A DNA stretch of 64,000 nt from Vespa crabro (lineage: Eukaryota; Arthropoda; Insecta; Hymenoptera; Vespidae), in NCBI RefSeq assembly GCF_910589235.1, contig NC_060970.1, forward strand, positions 5,188,487-5,252,486, written 5' to 3'. The stretch's first letter is position 1. Each line of letters opens with the position of its first letter. Positions 48,754 through 62,271 of this stretch are shown one piece after another. The notes below the pieces were generated by a model. The model saw only the letters and a list, made by a program, of their open reading frames with translations. It ran no database searches and was not told where the DNA came from. A program made the translations under genes and the position numbers.

Positions 48754-51700
48754 AAAGAGGCGGCACAATTTCATGTGCTACTACCAGGTAAGTTATATTC
48801 AACTGTTCAAAAATTCAAATTACAGGGAGCGCGAAAAATCTGCCAGTAAAATTGGATTTGTAACAGGATCATATGTCTTGCGAGGAGGTAGCACGTTCTC
48901 GCGTACTACCTCCTGGTAAGTTATATTCTCCTGTTCAAAAATTCAAATTACAGGGAGCGCGAAAAATCTGCCAGTAAAATTGGATTTGTAACAGGATCAC
49001 ACGATGCGCAAAGAGGTGGCACGCGAGAACGTGCCACCTCCTGGTATGTCATATTCTCCTGTTCAAAAATTCAAATTACAGGGACCGCAAAAATTTTTCC
49101 CGTAAAACTGGATTTGTAACAGGATCATATGTCTTGCGAGGAGGTAGCACGTTCTCGCGTACTACCTCCTGGTAAGTTATATTCTCCTGTTCAAAAATTC
49201 AAATTACAGGGAGCGCGAAAAATCTGCCAGTAAAATTGGATTTGTAACAGGATCACACGATGCGCAAAGAGGTGGCACGCGAGAACGTGCCACCTCCTGG
49301 TATGTCATATTCTCCTGTTCAAAAATTCAAATTACAGGGACCGCAAAAATTTTTCCCGTAAAACTGGATTTGTAACAGGATCATATGTCTTGCGAGGAGG
49401 TAGCACGTTCTCGCGTACTACCTCCTGGTAAGTTATATTCTCCTGTTCAAAAATTCAAATTACAGGGAGCGCGAAAAATCTGCCAGTAAAATTGGATTTG
49501 TAACAGGATCACATGATGCGCAAAGAGGTGGCACGCGAGAACGTGCCACCTCCTGGTATGTCATATTCTCCTGTTCAAAAATTCAAATTACAGGGACCGC
49601 AAAAATTTTTCCCGTAAAACTGGATTTGTAACAGGATCATATGTCTTGCGAGGAGGTAGCACGTTCTCGCGTACTACCTCCTGGTAAGTTATATTCTCCT
49701 GTTCAAAAATTCAAATTACAGGGAGCGCGAAAAATCTGCCAGTAAAATTGGATTTGTAACAGGATCACATGATGCGCAAAGAGGTGGCACGCGAGAACGT
49801 GCCACCTCCTGGTATGTCATATTCTCCTGTTCAAAAATTCAAATTACAGGGACCGCAAAAATTTTTCCCGTAAAACTGGATTTGTAACAGGATCATATGT
49901 CTTGCGAGGAGGTAGCACGTTCTCGCGTACTACCTCCTGGTGAGTTATATTCTCCTGTTCAAAAATTCAAATTACAGGGAGCGCGAAAAATCTGCCAGTA
50001 AAATTGGATTTGTAACAGGATCACATGATGCGCAAAGAGGTGGCACGCGAGAACGTGCCACCTCCTGGTATGTCATATTCTCCTGTTCAAAAATTCAAAT
50101 TACAGGGACCGCAAAAATTTTTCCCGTAAAACTGGATTTGTAACAGGATCATATGTCTTGCGAGGAGGTAGCACGTTCTCGCGTACTACCTCCTGGTAAG
50201 TTATATTCTCCTGTTCAAAAATTCAAATTACAGGGAGCGCGAAAAATCTGCCAGTAAAATTGGATTTGTAACAGGATCACATGATGCGCAAAGAGGTGGC
50301 ACGCGAGAACGTGCCACCTCCTGGTATGTCATATTCTCCTGTTCAAAAATTCAAATTACAGGGACCGCAAAAATTTTTCCCGTAAAACTGGATTTGTAAC
50401 AGGATCATATGTCTTGCGAGGAGGTGGCACGTTCTCGCGTGCCACCTCCTGGTATGTCATATTCTCCTGTTCAAAAATTCAAATTACAGGGAGCGCGAAA
50501 AATCTGCCAGTAAAATTGGATTTGTAACAGGATCACATGATGCGCAAAGAGGTGGCACGCGAGAACGTGCCACCTCCTGGTATGTCATATTCTCCTGTTC
50601 AAAAATTCAAATTACAGGGACCGCAAAAATTTTTCCCGTAAAACTGGATTTGTAACAGGATCATATGTCTTGCGAGGAGGTAGCACGTTCTCGCGTACTA
50701 CCTCCTGGTGAGTTATATTCTCCTGTTCAAAAATTCAAATTACAGGGAGCGCGAAAAATCTGCCAGTAAAATTGGATTTGTAACAGGATCACATGATGCG
50801 CAAAGAGGTGGCACGCGAGAACGTGCTACCTCCTGGTAAGTTATATTCTCCTGTTCAAAAATTCAAATTACAGGGAGCGCGAAAAATCTGCCAGTAAAAT
50901 TGGATTTGTAACAGGATCACATGATGCGCAAAGAGGTGGCACGCGAGAACGTGCCACCTCCTGGTATGTCATATTCTCCTGTTCAAAAATTCAAATTACA
51001 GGGACCGCAAAAATATTTCCCGTAAAACTGGATTTGTAACAGGATCATATGTCTTGCGAGGAGGTAGCACGTTCTCGCGTACTACCTCCTGGTGAGTTAT
51101 ATTCTCCTGTTCAAAAATTCAAATTACAGGGAGCGCGAAAAATCTGCCAGTAAAATTGGATTTGTAACAGGATCACATGATGCGCAAAGAGGTGGCACGC
51201 GAGAACGTGCCACCTCCTGGTATGTCATATTCTCCTGTTCAAAAATTCAAATTACAGGGACCGCAAAAATTTTTCCCGTAAAACTGGATTTGTAACAGGA
51301 TCATATGTCTTGCGAGGAGGTAGCACGTTCTCGCGTACTACCTCCTGGTAAGTTATATTCTCCTGTTCAAAAATTCAAATTACAGGGAGCGCGAAAAATC
51401 TGCCAGTAAAATTGGATTTGTAACAGGATCACATGATGCGCAAAGAGGTGGCACGCGAGAACGTGCCACCTCCTGGTATGTCATATTCTCCTGTTCAAAA
51501 ATTCAAATTACAGGGCCCGCAAAAATTTTTCCCGTAAAACTGGATTTGTAACAGGATCATATGTCTTGCGAGGAGGTAGCACGTTCTCGCGTACTACCTC
51601 CTGGTGAGTTATATTCTCCTGTTCAAAAATTCAAATTACAGGGAGCGCGAAAAATCTGCCAGTAAAATTGGATTTGTAACAGGATCACATGATGCGCAAA

Positions 51701-54700
51701 GAGGTGGCACGCGAGAACGTGCCACCTCCTGGTATGTCATATTCTCCTGTTCAAAAATTCAAATTACAGGGACCGCAAAAATTTTTCCCGTAAAACTGGA
51801 TTTGTAACAGGATCATATGTCTTGCGAGGAGGTAGCACGTTCTCGCGTACTACCTCCTGGTAAGTTATATTCTCCTGTTCAAAAATTCAAATTACAGGGA
51901 GCGCGAAAAATCTGCCAGTAAAATTGGATTTGTAACAGGATCACATGATGCGCAAAGAGGTGGCACGCGAGAACGTGCCACCTCCTGGTATGTCATATTC
52001 TCCTGTTCAAAAATTCAAATTACAGGGACCGCAAAAATTTTTCCCGTAAAACTGGATTTGTAACAGGATCATATGTCTTGCGAGGAGGTAGCACGTTCTC
52101 GCGTACTACCTCCTGGTGAGTTATATTCTCCTGTTCAAAAATTCAAATTACAGGGAGCGCGAAAAATCTGCCAGTAAAATTGGATTTGTAACAGGATCAC
52201 ATGATGCGCAAAGAGGTGGCACGCGAGAACGTGCCACCTCCTGGTATGTCATATTCTCCTGTTCAAAAATTCAAATTACAGGGACCGCAAAAATTTTTCC
52301 CGTAAAACTGGATTTGTAACAGGATCATATGTCTTGCGAGGAGGTAGCACGTTCTCGCGTACTACCTCCTGGTGAGTTATATTCTCCTGTTCAAAAATTC
52401 AAATTACAGGGAGCGCGAAAAATCTGCCAGTAAAATTGGATTTGTAACAGGATCACATGATGCGCAAAGAGGTGGCACGCGAGAACGTGCCACCTCCTGG
52501 TATGTCATATTCTCCTGTTCAAAAATTCAAATTACAGGGACCGCAAAAATTTTTCCCGTAAAACTGGATTTGTAACAGGATCATATGTCTTGCGAGGAGG
52601 TAGCACGTTCTCGCGTACTACCTCCTGGTGAGTTATATTCTCCTGTTCAAAAATTCAAATTACAGGGAGCGCGAAAAATCTGCCAGTAAAATTGGATTTG
52701 TAACAGGATCACATGATGCGCAAAGAGGTGGCACGCGAGAACGTGCCACCTCCTGGTATGTCATATTCTCCTGTTCAAAAATTCAAATTACAGGGACCGC
52801 AAAAATTTTTCCCGTAAAACTGGATTTGTAACAGGATCATATGTCTTGCGAGGAGGTAGCACGTTCTCGCGTACTACCTCCTGGTAAGTTATATTCTCCT
52901 GTTCAAAAATTCAAATTACAGGGAGCGCGAAAAATCTGCCAGTAAAATTGGATTTGTAACAGGATCACATGATGCGCAAAGAGGTGGCACGCGAGAACGT
53001 GCCACCTCCTGGTATGTCATATTCTCCTGTTCAAAAATTCAAATTACAGGGAGCGCGAAAAATCTGCCAGTAAAATTGGATTTGTAACAGGATCACATGA
53101 TGCGCAAAGAGGTGGCACGCGAGAACGTGCCACCTCCTGGTATGTCATATTCTCCTGTTCAAAAATTCAAATTACAGGGACCGCAAAAATTTTTCCCGTA
53201 AAACTGGATTTGTAACAGGATCATATGTCTTGCGAGGAGGTAGCACGTTCTCGCGTACTACCTCCTGGTAAGTTATATTCTCCTGTTCAAAAATTCAAAT
53301 TACAGGGAGCGCGAAAAATCTGCCAGTAAAATTGGATTTGTAACAGGATCACATGATGCGCAAAGAGGTGGCACGCGAGAACGTGCCACCTCCTGGTATG
53401 TCATATTCTCCTGTTCAAAAATTCAAATTACAGGGACCGCAAAAATTTTTCCCGTAAAACTGGATTTGTAACAGGATCATATGTCTTGCGAGGAGGTAGC
53501 ACGTTCTCGCGTACTACCTCCTGGTGAGTTATATTCTCCTGTTCAAAAATTCAAATTACAGGGAGCGCGAAAAATCTGCCAGTAAAATTGGATTTGTAAC
53601 AGGATCACATGATGCGCAAAGAGGTGGCACGCGAGAACGTGCCACCTCCTGGTATGTCATATTCTCCTGTTCAAAAATTCAAATTACAGGGACCGCAAAA
53701 ATATTTCCCGTAAAACTGGATTTGTAACAGGATCATATGTCTTGCGAGGAGGTACTACCTCCTGGTGAGTTATATTCTCCTGTTCAAAAATTCAAATTAC
53801 AGGGAGCGCGAAAAATCTGCCAGTAAAATTGGATTTGTAACAGGATCACATGATGCGCAAAGAGGTGGCACGCGAGAACGTGCCACCTCCTGGTATGTCA
53901 TATTCTCCTGTTCAAAAATTCAAATTACAGGGACCGCAAAAATTTTTCCCGTAAAACTGGATTTGTAACAGGATCATATGTCTTGCGAGGAGGTAGCACG
54001 TTCTCGCGTACTACCTCCTGGTGAGTTATATTCTCCTGTTCAAAAATTCAAATTACAGGGAGCGCGAAAAATCTGCCAGTAAAATTGGATTTGTAACAGG
54101 ATCACATGATGCGCAAAGAGGTGGCACGCGAGAACGTGCCACCTCCTGGTATGTCATATTCTCCTGTTCAAAAATTCAAATTACAGGGACCGCAAAAATT
54201 TTTCCCGTAAAACTGGATTTGTAACAGGATCATATGTCTTGCGAGGAGGTAGCACGTTCTCGCGTACTACCTCCTGGTAAGTTATATTCTCCTGTTCAAA
54301 AATTCAAATTACAGGGAGCGCGAAAAATCTGCCAGTAAAATTGGATTTGTAACAGGATCACATGATGCGCAAAGAGGTGGCACGCGAGAACGTGCCACCT
54401 CCTGGTATGTCATATTCTCCTGTTCAAAAATTCAAATTACAGGGCCCGCAAAAATTTTTCCCGTAAAACTGGATTTGTAACAGGATCATATGTCTTGCGA
54501 GGAGGTAGCACGTTCTCGCGTACTACCTCCTGGTGAGTTATATTCTCCTGTTCAAAAATTCAAATTACAGGGAGCGCGAAAAATCTGCCAGTAAAATTGG
54601 ATTTGTAACAGGATCACATGATGCGCAAAGAGGTGGCACGCGAGAACGTGCCACCTCCTGGTATGTCATATTCTCCTGTTCAAAAATTCAAATTACAGGG

Positions 54701-57700
54701 ACCGCAAAAATTTTTCCCGTAAAACTGGATTTGTAACAGGATCATATGTCTTGCGAGGAGGTAGCACGTTCTCGCGTACTACCTCCTGGTGAGTTATATT
54801 CTCCTGTTCAAAAATTCAAATTACAGGGAGCGCGAAAAATCTGCCAGTAAAATTGGATTTGTAACAGGATCACATGATGCGCAAAGAGGTGGCACGCGAG
54901 AACGTGCCACCTCCTGGTATGTCATATTCTCCTGTTCAAAAATTCAAATTACAGGGCCCGCAAAAATTTTTCCCGTAAAACTGGATTTGTAACAGGATCA
55001 TATGTCTTGCGAGGAGGTAGCACGTTCTCGCGTACTACCTCCTGGTAAGTTATATTCTCCTGTTCAAAAATTCAAATTACAGGGAGCGCGAAAAATCTGC
55101 CAGTAAAATTGGATTTGTAACAGGATCACATGATGCGCAAAGAGGTGGCACGCGAGAACGTGCCACCTCCTGGTATGTCATATTCTCCTGTTCAAAAATT
55201 CAAATTACAGGGACCGCAAAAATTTTTCCCGTAAAACTGGATTTGTAACAGGATCATATGTCTTGCGAGGAGGTAGCACGTTCTCGCGTACTACCTCCTG
55301 GTGAGTTATATTCTCCTGTTCAAAAATTCAAATTACAGGGAGCGCGAAAAATCTGCCAGTAAAATTGGATTTGTAACAGGATCACATGATGCGCAAAGAG
55401 GTGGCACGCGAGAACGTGCCACCTCCTGGTATGTCATATTCTCCTGTTCAAAAATTCAAATTACAGGGACCGCAAAAATTTTTCCCGTAAAACTGGATTT
55501 GTAACAGGATCATATGTCTTGCGAGGAGGTAGCACGTTCTCGCGTACTACCTCCTGGTGAGTTATATTCTCCTGTTCAAAAATTCAAATTACAGGGAGCG
55601 CGAAAAATCTGCCAGTAAAATTGGATTTGTAACAGGATCACATGATGCGCAAAGAGGTGGCACGCGAGAACGTGCCACCTCCTGGTATGTCATATTCTCC
55701 TGTTCAAAAATTCAAATTACAGGGACCGCAAAAATTTTTCCCGTAAAACTGGATTTGTAACAGGATCATATGTCTTGCGAGGAGGTAGCACGTTCTCGCG
55801 TACTACCTCCTGGTGAGTTATATTCTCCTGTTCAAAAATTCAAATTACAGGGAGCGCGAAAAATCTGCCAGTAAAATTGGATTTGTAACAGGATCACATG
55901 ATGCGCAAAGAGGTGGCACGCGAGAACGTGCCACCTCCTGGTATGTCACATTCTCCTGTTCAAAAATTCAAATTACAGGGACCGCAAAAATTTTTCCCGT
56001 AAAACTGGATTTGTAACAGGATCATATGTCTTGCGAGGAGGTAGCACGTTCTCGCGTACTACCTCCTGGTGAGTTATATTCTCCTGTTCAAAAATTCAAA
56101 TTACAGGGAGCGCGAAAAATCTGCCAGTAAAATTGGATTTGTAACAGGATCACATGATGCGCAAAGAGGTGGCACGCGAGAACGTGCCACCTCCTGGTAT
56201 GTCATATTCTCCTGTTCAAAAATTCAAATTACAGGGACCGCAAAAATTTTTCCCGTAAAACTGGATTTGTAACAGGATCATATGTCTTGCGAGGAGGTAG
56301 CACGTTCTCGCGTACTACCTCCTGGTGAGTTATATTCTCCTGTTCAAAAATTCAAATTACAGGGAGCGCGAAAAATCTGCCAGTAAAATTGGATTTGTAA
56401 CAGGATCACATGATGCGCAAAGAGGTGGCACGCGAGAACGTGCCACCTCCTGGTATGTCACATTCTCCTGTTCAAAAATTCAAATTACAGGGACCGCAAA
56501 AATTTTTCCCGTAAAACTGGATTTGTAACAGGATCATATGTCTTGCGAGGAGGTAGCACGTTCTCGCGTACTACCTCCTGGTGAGTTATATTCTCCTGTT
56601 CAAAAATTCAAATTACAGGGAGCGCGAAAAATCTGCCAGTAAAATTGGATTTGTAACAGGATCACATGATGCGCAAAGAGGTGGCACGCGAGAACGTGCC
56701 ACCTCCTGGTATGTCATATTCTCCTGTTCAAAAATTCAAATTACAGGGACCGCAAAAATTTTTCCCGTAAAACTGGATTTGTAACAGGATCATATGTCTT
56801 GCGAGGAGGTAGCACGTTCTCGCGTACTACCTCCTGGTAAGTTATATTCTCCTGTTCAAAAATTCAAATTACAGGGAGCGCGAAAAATCTGCCAGTAAAA
56901 TTGGATTTGTAACAGGATCACATGATGCGCAAAGAGGTGGCACGCGAGAACGTGCCACCTCCTGGTATGTCATATTCTCCTGTTCAAAAATTCAAATTAC
57001 AGGGACCGCAAAAATTTTTCCCGTAAAACTGGATTTGTAACAGGATCATATGTCTTGCGAGGAGGTAGCACGTTCTCGCGTACTACCTCCTGGTAAGTTA
57101 TATTCTCCTGTTCAAAAATTCAAATTACAGGGAGCGCGAAAAATCTGCCAGTAAAATTGGATTTGTAACAGGATCACATGATGCGCAAAGAGGTGGCACG
57201 CGAGAACGTGCCACCTCCTGGTATGTCATATTCTCCTGTTCAAAAATTCAAATTACAGGGACCGCAAAAATTTTTCCCGTAAAACTGGATTTGTAACAGG
57301 ATCATATGTCTTGCGAGGAGGTAGCACGTTCTCGCGTACTACCTCCTGGTGAGTTATATTCTCCTGTTCAAAAATTCAAATTACAGGGAGCGCGAAAAAT
57401 CTGCCAGTAAAATTGGATTTGTAACAGGATCACATGATGCGCAAAGAGGTGGCACGCGAGAACGTGCCACCTCCTGGTATGTCATATTCTCCTGTTCAAA
57501 AATTCAAATTACAGGGACCGCAAAAATATTTCCCGTAAAACTGGATTTGTAACAGGATCATATGTCTTGCGAGGAGGTACTACCTCCTGGTGAGTTATAT
57601 TCTCCTGTTCAAAAATTCAAATTACAGGGAGCGCGAAAAATCTGCCAGTAAAATTGGATTTGTAACAGGATCACATGATGCGCAAAGAGGTGGCACGCGA

Positions 57701-60247
57701 GAACGTGCCACCTCCTGGTATGTCATATTCTCCTGTTCAAAAATTCAAATTACAGGGACCGCAAAAATTTTTCCCGTAAAACTGGATTTGTAACAGGATC
57801 ATATGTCTTGCGAGGAGGTAGCACGTTCTCGCGTACTACCTCCTGGTGAGTTATATTCTCCTGTTCAAAAATTCAAATTACAGGGAGCGCGAAAAATCTG
57901 CCAGTAAAATTGGATTTGTAACAGGATCACATGATGCGCAAAGAGGTGGCACGCGAGAACGTGCCACCTCCTGGTATGTCATATTCTCCTGTTCAAAAAT
58001 TCAAATTACAGGGACCGCAAAAATTTTTCCCGTAAAACTGGATTTGTAACAGGATCATATGTCTTGCTAGGAGGTAGCACGTTCTCGCGTACTACCTCCT
58101 GGTAAGTTATATTCTCCTGTTCAAAAATTCAAATTACAGGGAGCGCGAAAAATCTGCCAGTAAAATTGGATTTGTAACAGGATCACATGATGCGCAAATA
58201 GGTGGCACGCGAGAACGTGCCACCTCCTGGTATGTCATATTCTCCTGTTCAAAAATTCAAATTACAGGGACCGCAAAAATTTTTCCCGTAAAACTGGATT
58301 TGTAACAGGATCATATGTCTTGCGAGGAGGTAGCACGTTCTCGCGTACTACCTCCTGGTAAGTTATATTCTCCTGTTCAAAAATTCAAATTACAGGGAGC
58401 GCGAAAAATCTGCCAGTAAAATTGGATTTGTAACAGGATCACATGATGCGCAAAGAGGTGGCACGCGAGAACGTGCCACCTCCTGGTATGTCACATTCTC
58501 CTGTTCAAAAATTCAAATTACAGGGACCGCAAAAATTTTTCCCGTAAAACTGGATTTGTAACAGGATCATATGTCTTGCGAGGAGGTAGCACGTTCTCGC
58601 GTACTACCTCCTGGTGAGTTATATTCTCCTGTTCAAAAATTCAAATTACAGGGAGCGCGAAAAATCTGCCAGTAAAATTGGATTTGTAACAGGATCACAT
58701 GATGCGCAAAGAGGTGGCACGCGAGAACGTGCCACCTCCTGGTATGTCATATTCTCCTGTTCAAAAATTCAAATTACAGGGACCGCAAAAATTTTTCCCG
58801 TAAAACTGGATTTGTAACAGGATCATATGTCTTGCGAGGAGGTAGCACGTTCTCGCGTACTACCTCCTGGTAAGTTATATTCTCCTGTTCAAAAATTCAA
58901 ATTACAGGGAGCGCGAAAAATCTGCCAGTAAAATTGGATTTGTAACAGGATCACATGATGCGCAAAGAGGTGGCACGCGAGAACGTGCCACCTCCTGGTA
59001 TGTCATATTCTCCTGTTCAAAAATTCAAATTACAGGGACCGCAAAAATTTTTCCCGTAAAACTGGATTTGTAACAGGATCATATGTCTTGCGAGGAGGTA
59101 GCACGTTCTCGCGTACTACCTCCTGGTAAGTTATATTCTCCTGTTCAAAAATTCAAATTACAGGGAGCGCGAAAAATCTGCCAGTAAAATTGGATTTGTA
59201 ACAGGATCACATGATGCGCAAAGAGGTGGCACGCGAGAACGTGTCACCTCCTGGTATGTCATATTCTCCTGTTCAAAAATTCAAATTATAGGGACCGCAA
59301 AAATTTTTCCCGTAAAACTGGATTTGTAACAGGATCATATGTCTTGCGAGGAGGTAGCACGTTCTCGCGTTCTACCTCCTGGTGAGTTATATTCTCCTGT
59401 TCAAAAATTCAAATTACAGGGAGCGCGAAAAATCTGCCATTAAAATTGGATTTGTAACAGGATCACATGATGCGCAAAGAGGTGGCACGCGAGAACGTGC
59501 CACCTCCTGGTATGTCATATTCTCCTGTTCAAAAATTCAAATTACAGGGACCGCAAAAATTTTTCCCGTAAAACTGGATTTGTAACAGGATCATATGTCT
59601 TGCGAGGAGGTAGCACGTTCTCGCGTACTACCTCCTGGTGAGTTATATTCTCCTGTTCAAAAATTCAAATTACAGGGAGCGCGAAAAATCTGCCAGTAAA
59701 ATTGGATTTGTAACAGGATCACATGATGCGCAAAGAGGTGGCACGCGAGAACGTGCCACCTCCTGGTATGTCATATTCTCCTGTTCAAAAATTCAAATTA
59801 CAGGGACCGCAAAAATTTTTCCCGTAAAACTGGATTTGTAACAGGATCATATGTCTTGCGAGGAGGTAGCACGTTCTCGCGTTCTACCTCCTGGTGAGTT
59901 ATATTCTCCTGTTCAAAAATTCAAATTACAGGGAGCGCGAAAAATCTGCCAGTAAAATTGGATTTGTAACAGGATCACATGATGCGCAAAGAGGTGGCAC
60001 GCGAGAACGTGCCACCTCCTGGTATGTCATATTCTCCTGTTCAAAAATTCAAATTACAGGGACCGCAAAAATTTGCCCGTAAAACTGGATTTGTAACAGG
60101 ATCATATGTCTTGCGAGGAGGTAGCACGTTCTCGCGTACTACCTCCTGGTAAGTTATATTCTCCTGTTCAAAAATTCAAATTACAGGGAGCGCGAAAAAT
60201 CTGCCCGTAAAACTGGATTTGTAACAGGATCACATGATGCGCAAAGA
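48754..60247. repeat. Dimeric 256-bp satellite array, about 45 copies (11.5 kb)
   Basis: A 256-bp unit repeats head-to-tail with very high identity. Each unit has two related halves, A (about 126 bp, with GGGAGCGCGAAAAATCTGCC) and B (about 130 bp, with GGGACCGCAAAAATTTTTCC). Both share TTCAAAAATTCAAATTACAG and TGGATTTGTAACAGGATCA. Each half opens with a hairpin: A arms AGGAGGTAGCACG and CGTACTACCTCCT around TTCTCG; B arms AGGTGGCACG and CGTGCCACCT around CGAGAA. Irregularities are half-unit switches near 50412, 50825 and 53010, and 15-bp hairpin deletions near 53753 and 57578. The first and last units are diverged, as expected for array edges. GTG-initiated 67-codon frames recur in units with GGTGAGTT but not GGTAAGTT. 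Because 256 is not a multiple of three no long protein results, so they are not genes. There is no CRISPR-like spacer diversity. Confidence 0.97.
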
Positions 60248-60581
60248 TGTAGTATGATGAAGGTAGGGATTAATAGAAACACTATGAATTTCTATTCACG
60301 TTAAACATTTATTTTTAAATGTTCATTAATATTACATAGAAAATACATTGTATTCGATAATTATACATATATTCGCTTTATTATATAAACTGTGATATAA
60401 TATATAATACAGTATAATACAGTGTATATAATATAATGTGATGTAACTTAATGTAAGCGATAATTTATATCTCAAATACTGACGCTAACGTAATCATTTT
60501 AATGCATGTGTACACGTATGTAGAAATAAAATAATATTACGATCAATCCTTCTTAATACACACTTATATATAATTTGGTAG
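60248..60581. other. Gap between satellite and AATF, probable AATF 3' UTR
   Basis: AT-rich DNA. On the minus strand AATAAA-type signals are present near 60305-60315. No coding frame is visible. Confidence 0.55.
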
Positions 60582-62215
60582 CTAATGTTCTATCGTTTCT
60601 ACAGATTTAATCTTCCCAAACAAGGAATTGTACAACTCGTTTTTAGCAAGATCAGACCATGTGTCATAGACTGTTATAGGTGCCATGTAATTGACTAATT
60701 TATTATGAACATTGTACCGTACTCTTCTGCCTTTAGTCGCTCTAGTGTCTATCTTTCTTTTCATCTTACTTCTCATATTTTGTAATTTTATCCACTGTTT
60801 ACTAAGTTGTATGGGATCGGTAATGTCAGAAGATTTGTATTCTATCAAGTCTCTAAGAAGCTGATGATAAAAATCGTCGTCATCATAAATTTCTGGATCA
60901 TATTCTTGAACGCGTCCATCATCATCACTCGATAAAGGAATAGATTTGCCGACTATAACGTATTCCGAACGTTTCAACTGTGTCCTTTTGTGTAATTTAA
61001 CTTTGTCACTTAAAGCAAATTCGATTTGCTTTAGAGTTGTTTGATTAACGCCTTTATTTAACTTTCCAGTCGTCACTCTAGTTTTATCATTCCATTTACT
61101 TATTATAGAGTTTCTATAATTAACGTAAGATTTATGTCTTTTAGCCAATATCTTCTCATAATCTGCAAATTTGAACTTCTTCTTAGGAACACATTCATTA
61201 TTTTCTATATTTGTTTCGTCAGAATCCTCGGCATTTTTATTGGCCTCGTCTTCTTTTTCTTGTTCATCTTCAGTGTCAGATGGGATTTCTTCGTCCATTG
61301 GATCTTCTGTACCTCCATCTTTATCATCGTATTCGTCTCTCCCTCTTTTCTTTCCATCTATATTTATGGACTTTGTTTCAGGAAACTGTTTCCATAAAGC
61401 ATTTTGCAAATTTAACATATTGTCTAGGAGTAACGTTAGCTTTGATTTTGCTTCATTCGTTCTCTTCATAAAGTCCGTATCGTTTCGAAAACTTTTATGA
61501 GTATCATATTGAGGCATTTGATTACTATTAGCAAGACACTTTTGTAATTTTATTCTCACTTCCAATAGGCTTTCCCAAAGCCTTAATTGACTTTGAATGC
61601 ATTGGCCTTTTTCCATTTCTTCCTTAACGTTTGTAGCTGACATTGTTTTGAAATTCGCATCTCTATCTCTTTCTCTGTAAAGAGGATTGTCCTTATCTAT
61701 ATCTTCCTCATCTTCAGATCCCTCGGTGAGTTCTTCATCTTTGTTTTCATCGCTTAAATCTTCATCCTCATTTTCGACATCCATATAGTCGTTCGTTTCA
61801 TCTGCCGATTCTTCCTCCATAGAATCAAGTTCTTCATAATCGTGGTTACCCTCATGAGCTTCTTCGTATACATCTTTCCTTGATACTTTTTTACCTTCGT
61901 ATCTATGAAAGGAAAAAATTAACAAATGTAACATTTTCAGGAAATATATAAGATAATAATAAATTGGAAATTATTAAGTGTTATTATAAAAGTTTACCTT
62001 TTGTCCAATTCATCCAAGAATTGTACATTTTGCTTTCGAATTTTAGATTGTTTCGTAAAATCTTCAGAATCATCACTTTCCTCATAACGTTCTACGACTT
62101 TAGCTTTTGTATCTTCACTCTCTTCGTCGGATACGATATTCGTAGGTGCTGCATTTAGAAGATTACCTATCTTCTCGGCTAAAATTGTTTTCTTTTTATT
62201 CTCTCTCAATGCCAT
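60582..62215 (-). CDS. AATF: AATF / Che-1 / Bfr2 family ribosome-biogenesis factor
   Basis: AATF is a nucleolar/nuclear protein needed for early 40S (SSU processome) maturation, also reported as an RNA polymerase II-binding anti-apoptotic factor. Two exons, 62215-61998 and 61902-60582, encode 512 residues, versus 560 in human. The start is ATG 62215 (MALRENKKKTILAEKIGNLL); the frame stays open upstream, but only via GTG. The first half is highly acidic, with long Asp/Glu clusters. The middle has KKKFKFADYEKILAKRHKSY followed by YRNSIISKWNDKTRV, the AATF-Che1 core. The C-terminal TRAUB domain has YDDDDFYHQLLRDLIE, MRSKMKRKIDTRATKGRRVR, YNVHNKLVNYMAP and ELYNSLFG. An E-box lies 57 bp upstream of the start. 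Confidence 0.94.
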
Positions 62216-62271
62216 TGTATCTTTTGATTTCGTTGTTGAAGTTATTAAAAATTTCGATGACACTTCATTGG

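Noticed and set aside
49940..60082. Repeated 67-codon frames (each beginning with GTG) inside the satellite
   Set aside because: They have no ATG, recur only because the DNA repeats, depend on one A/G variant (GGTGAGTT vs GGTAAGTT), and the 256-bp period breaks the frame between units. They are a by-product, not a gene family.
48754..60247. CRISPR-like look of regularly spaced palindromic repeats
   Set aside because: The DNA between the hairpins is itself repeated almost identically, so there are no unique spacers, and the context is a eukaryotic genome without cas genes.
61134..61500. Plus-strand frames over the AATF exon
   Set aside because: They are antisense shadows of the acidic AATF coding region.
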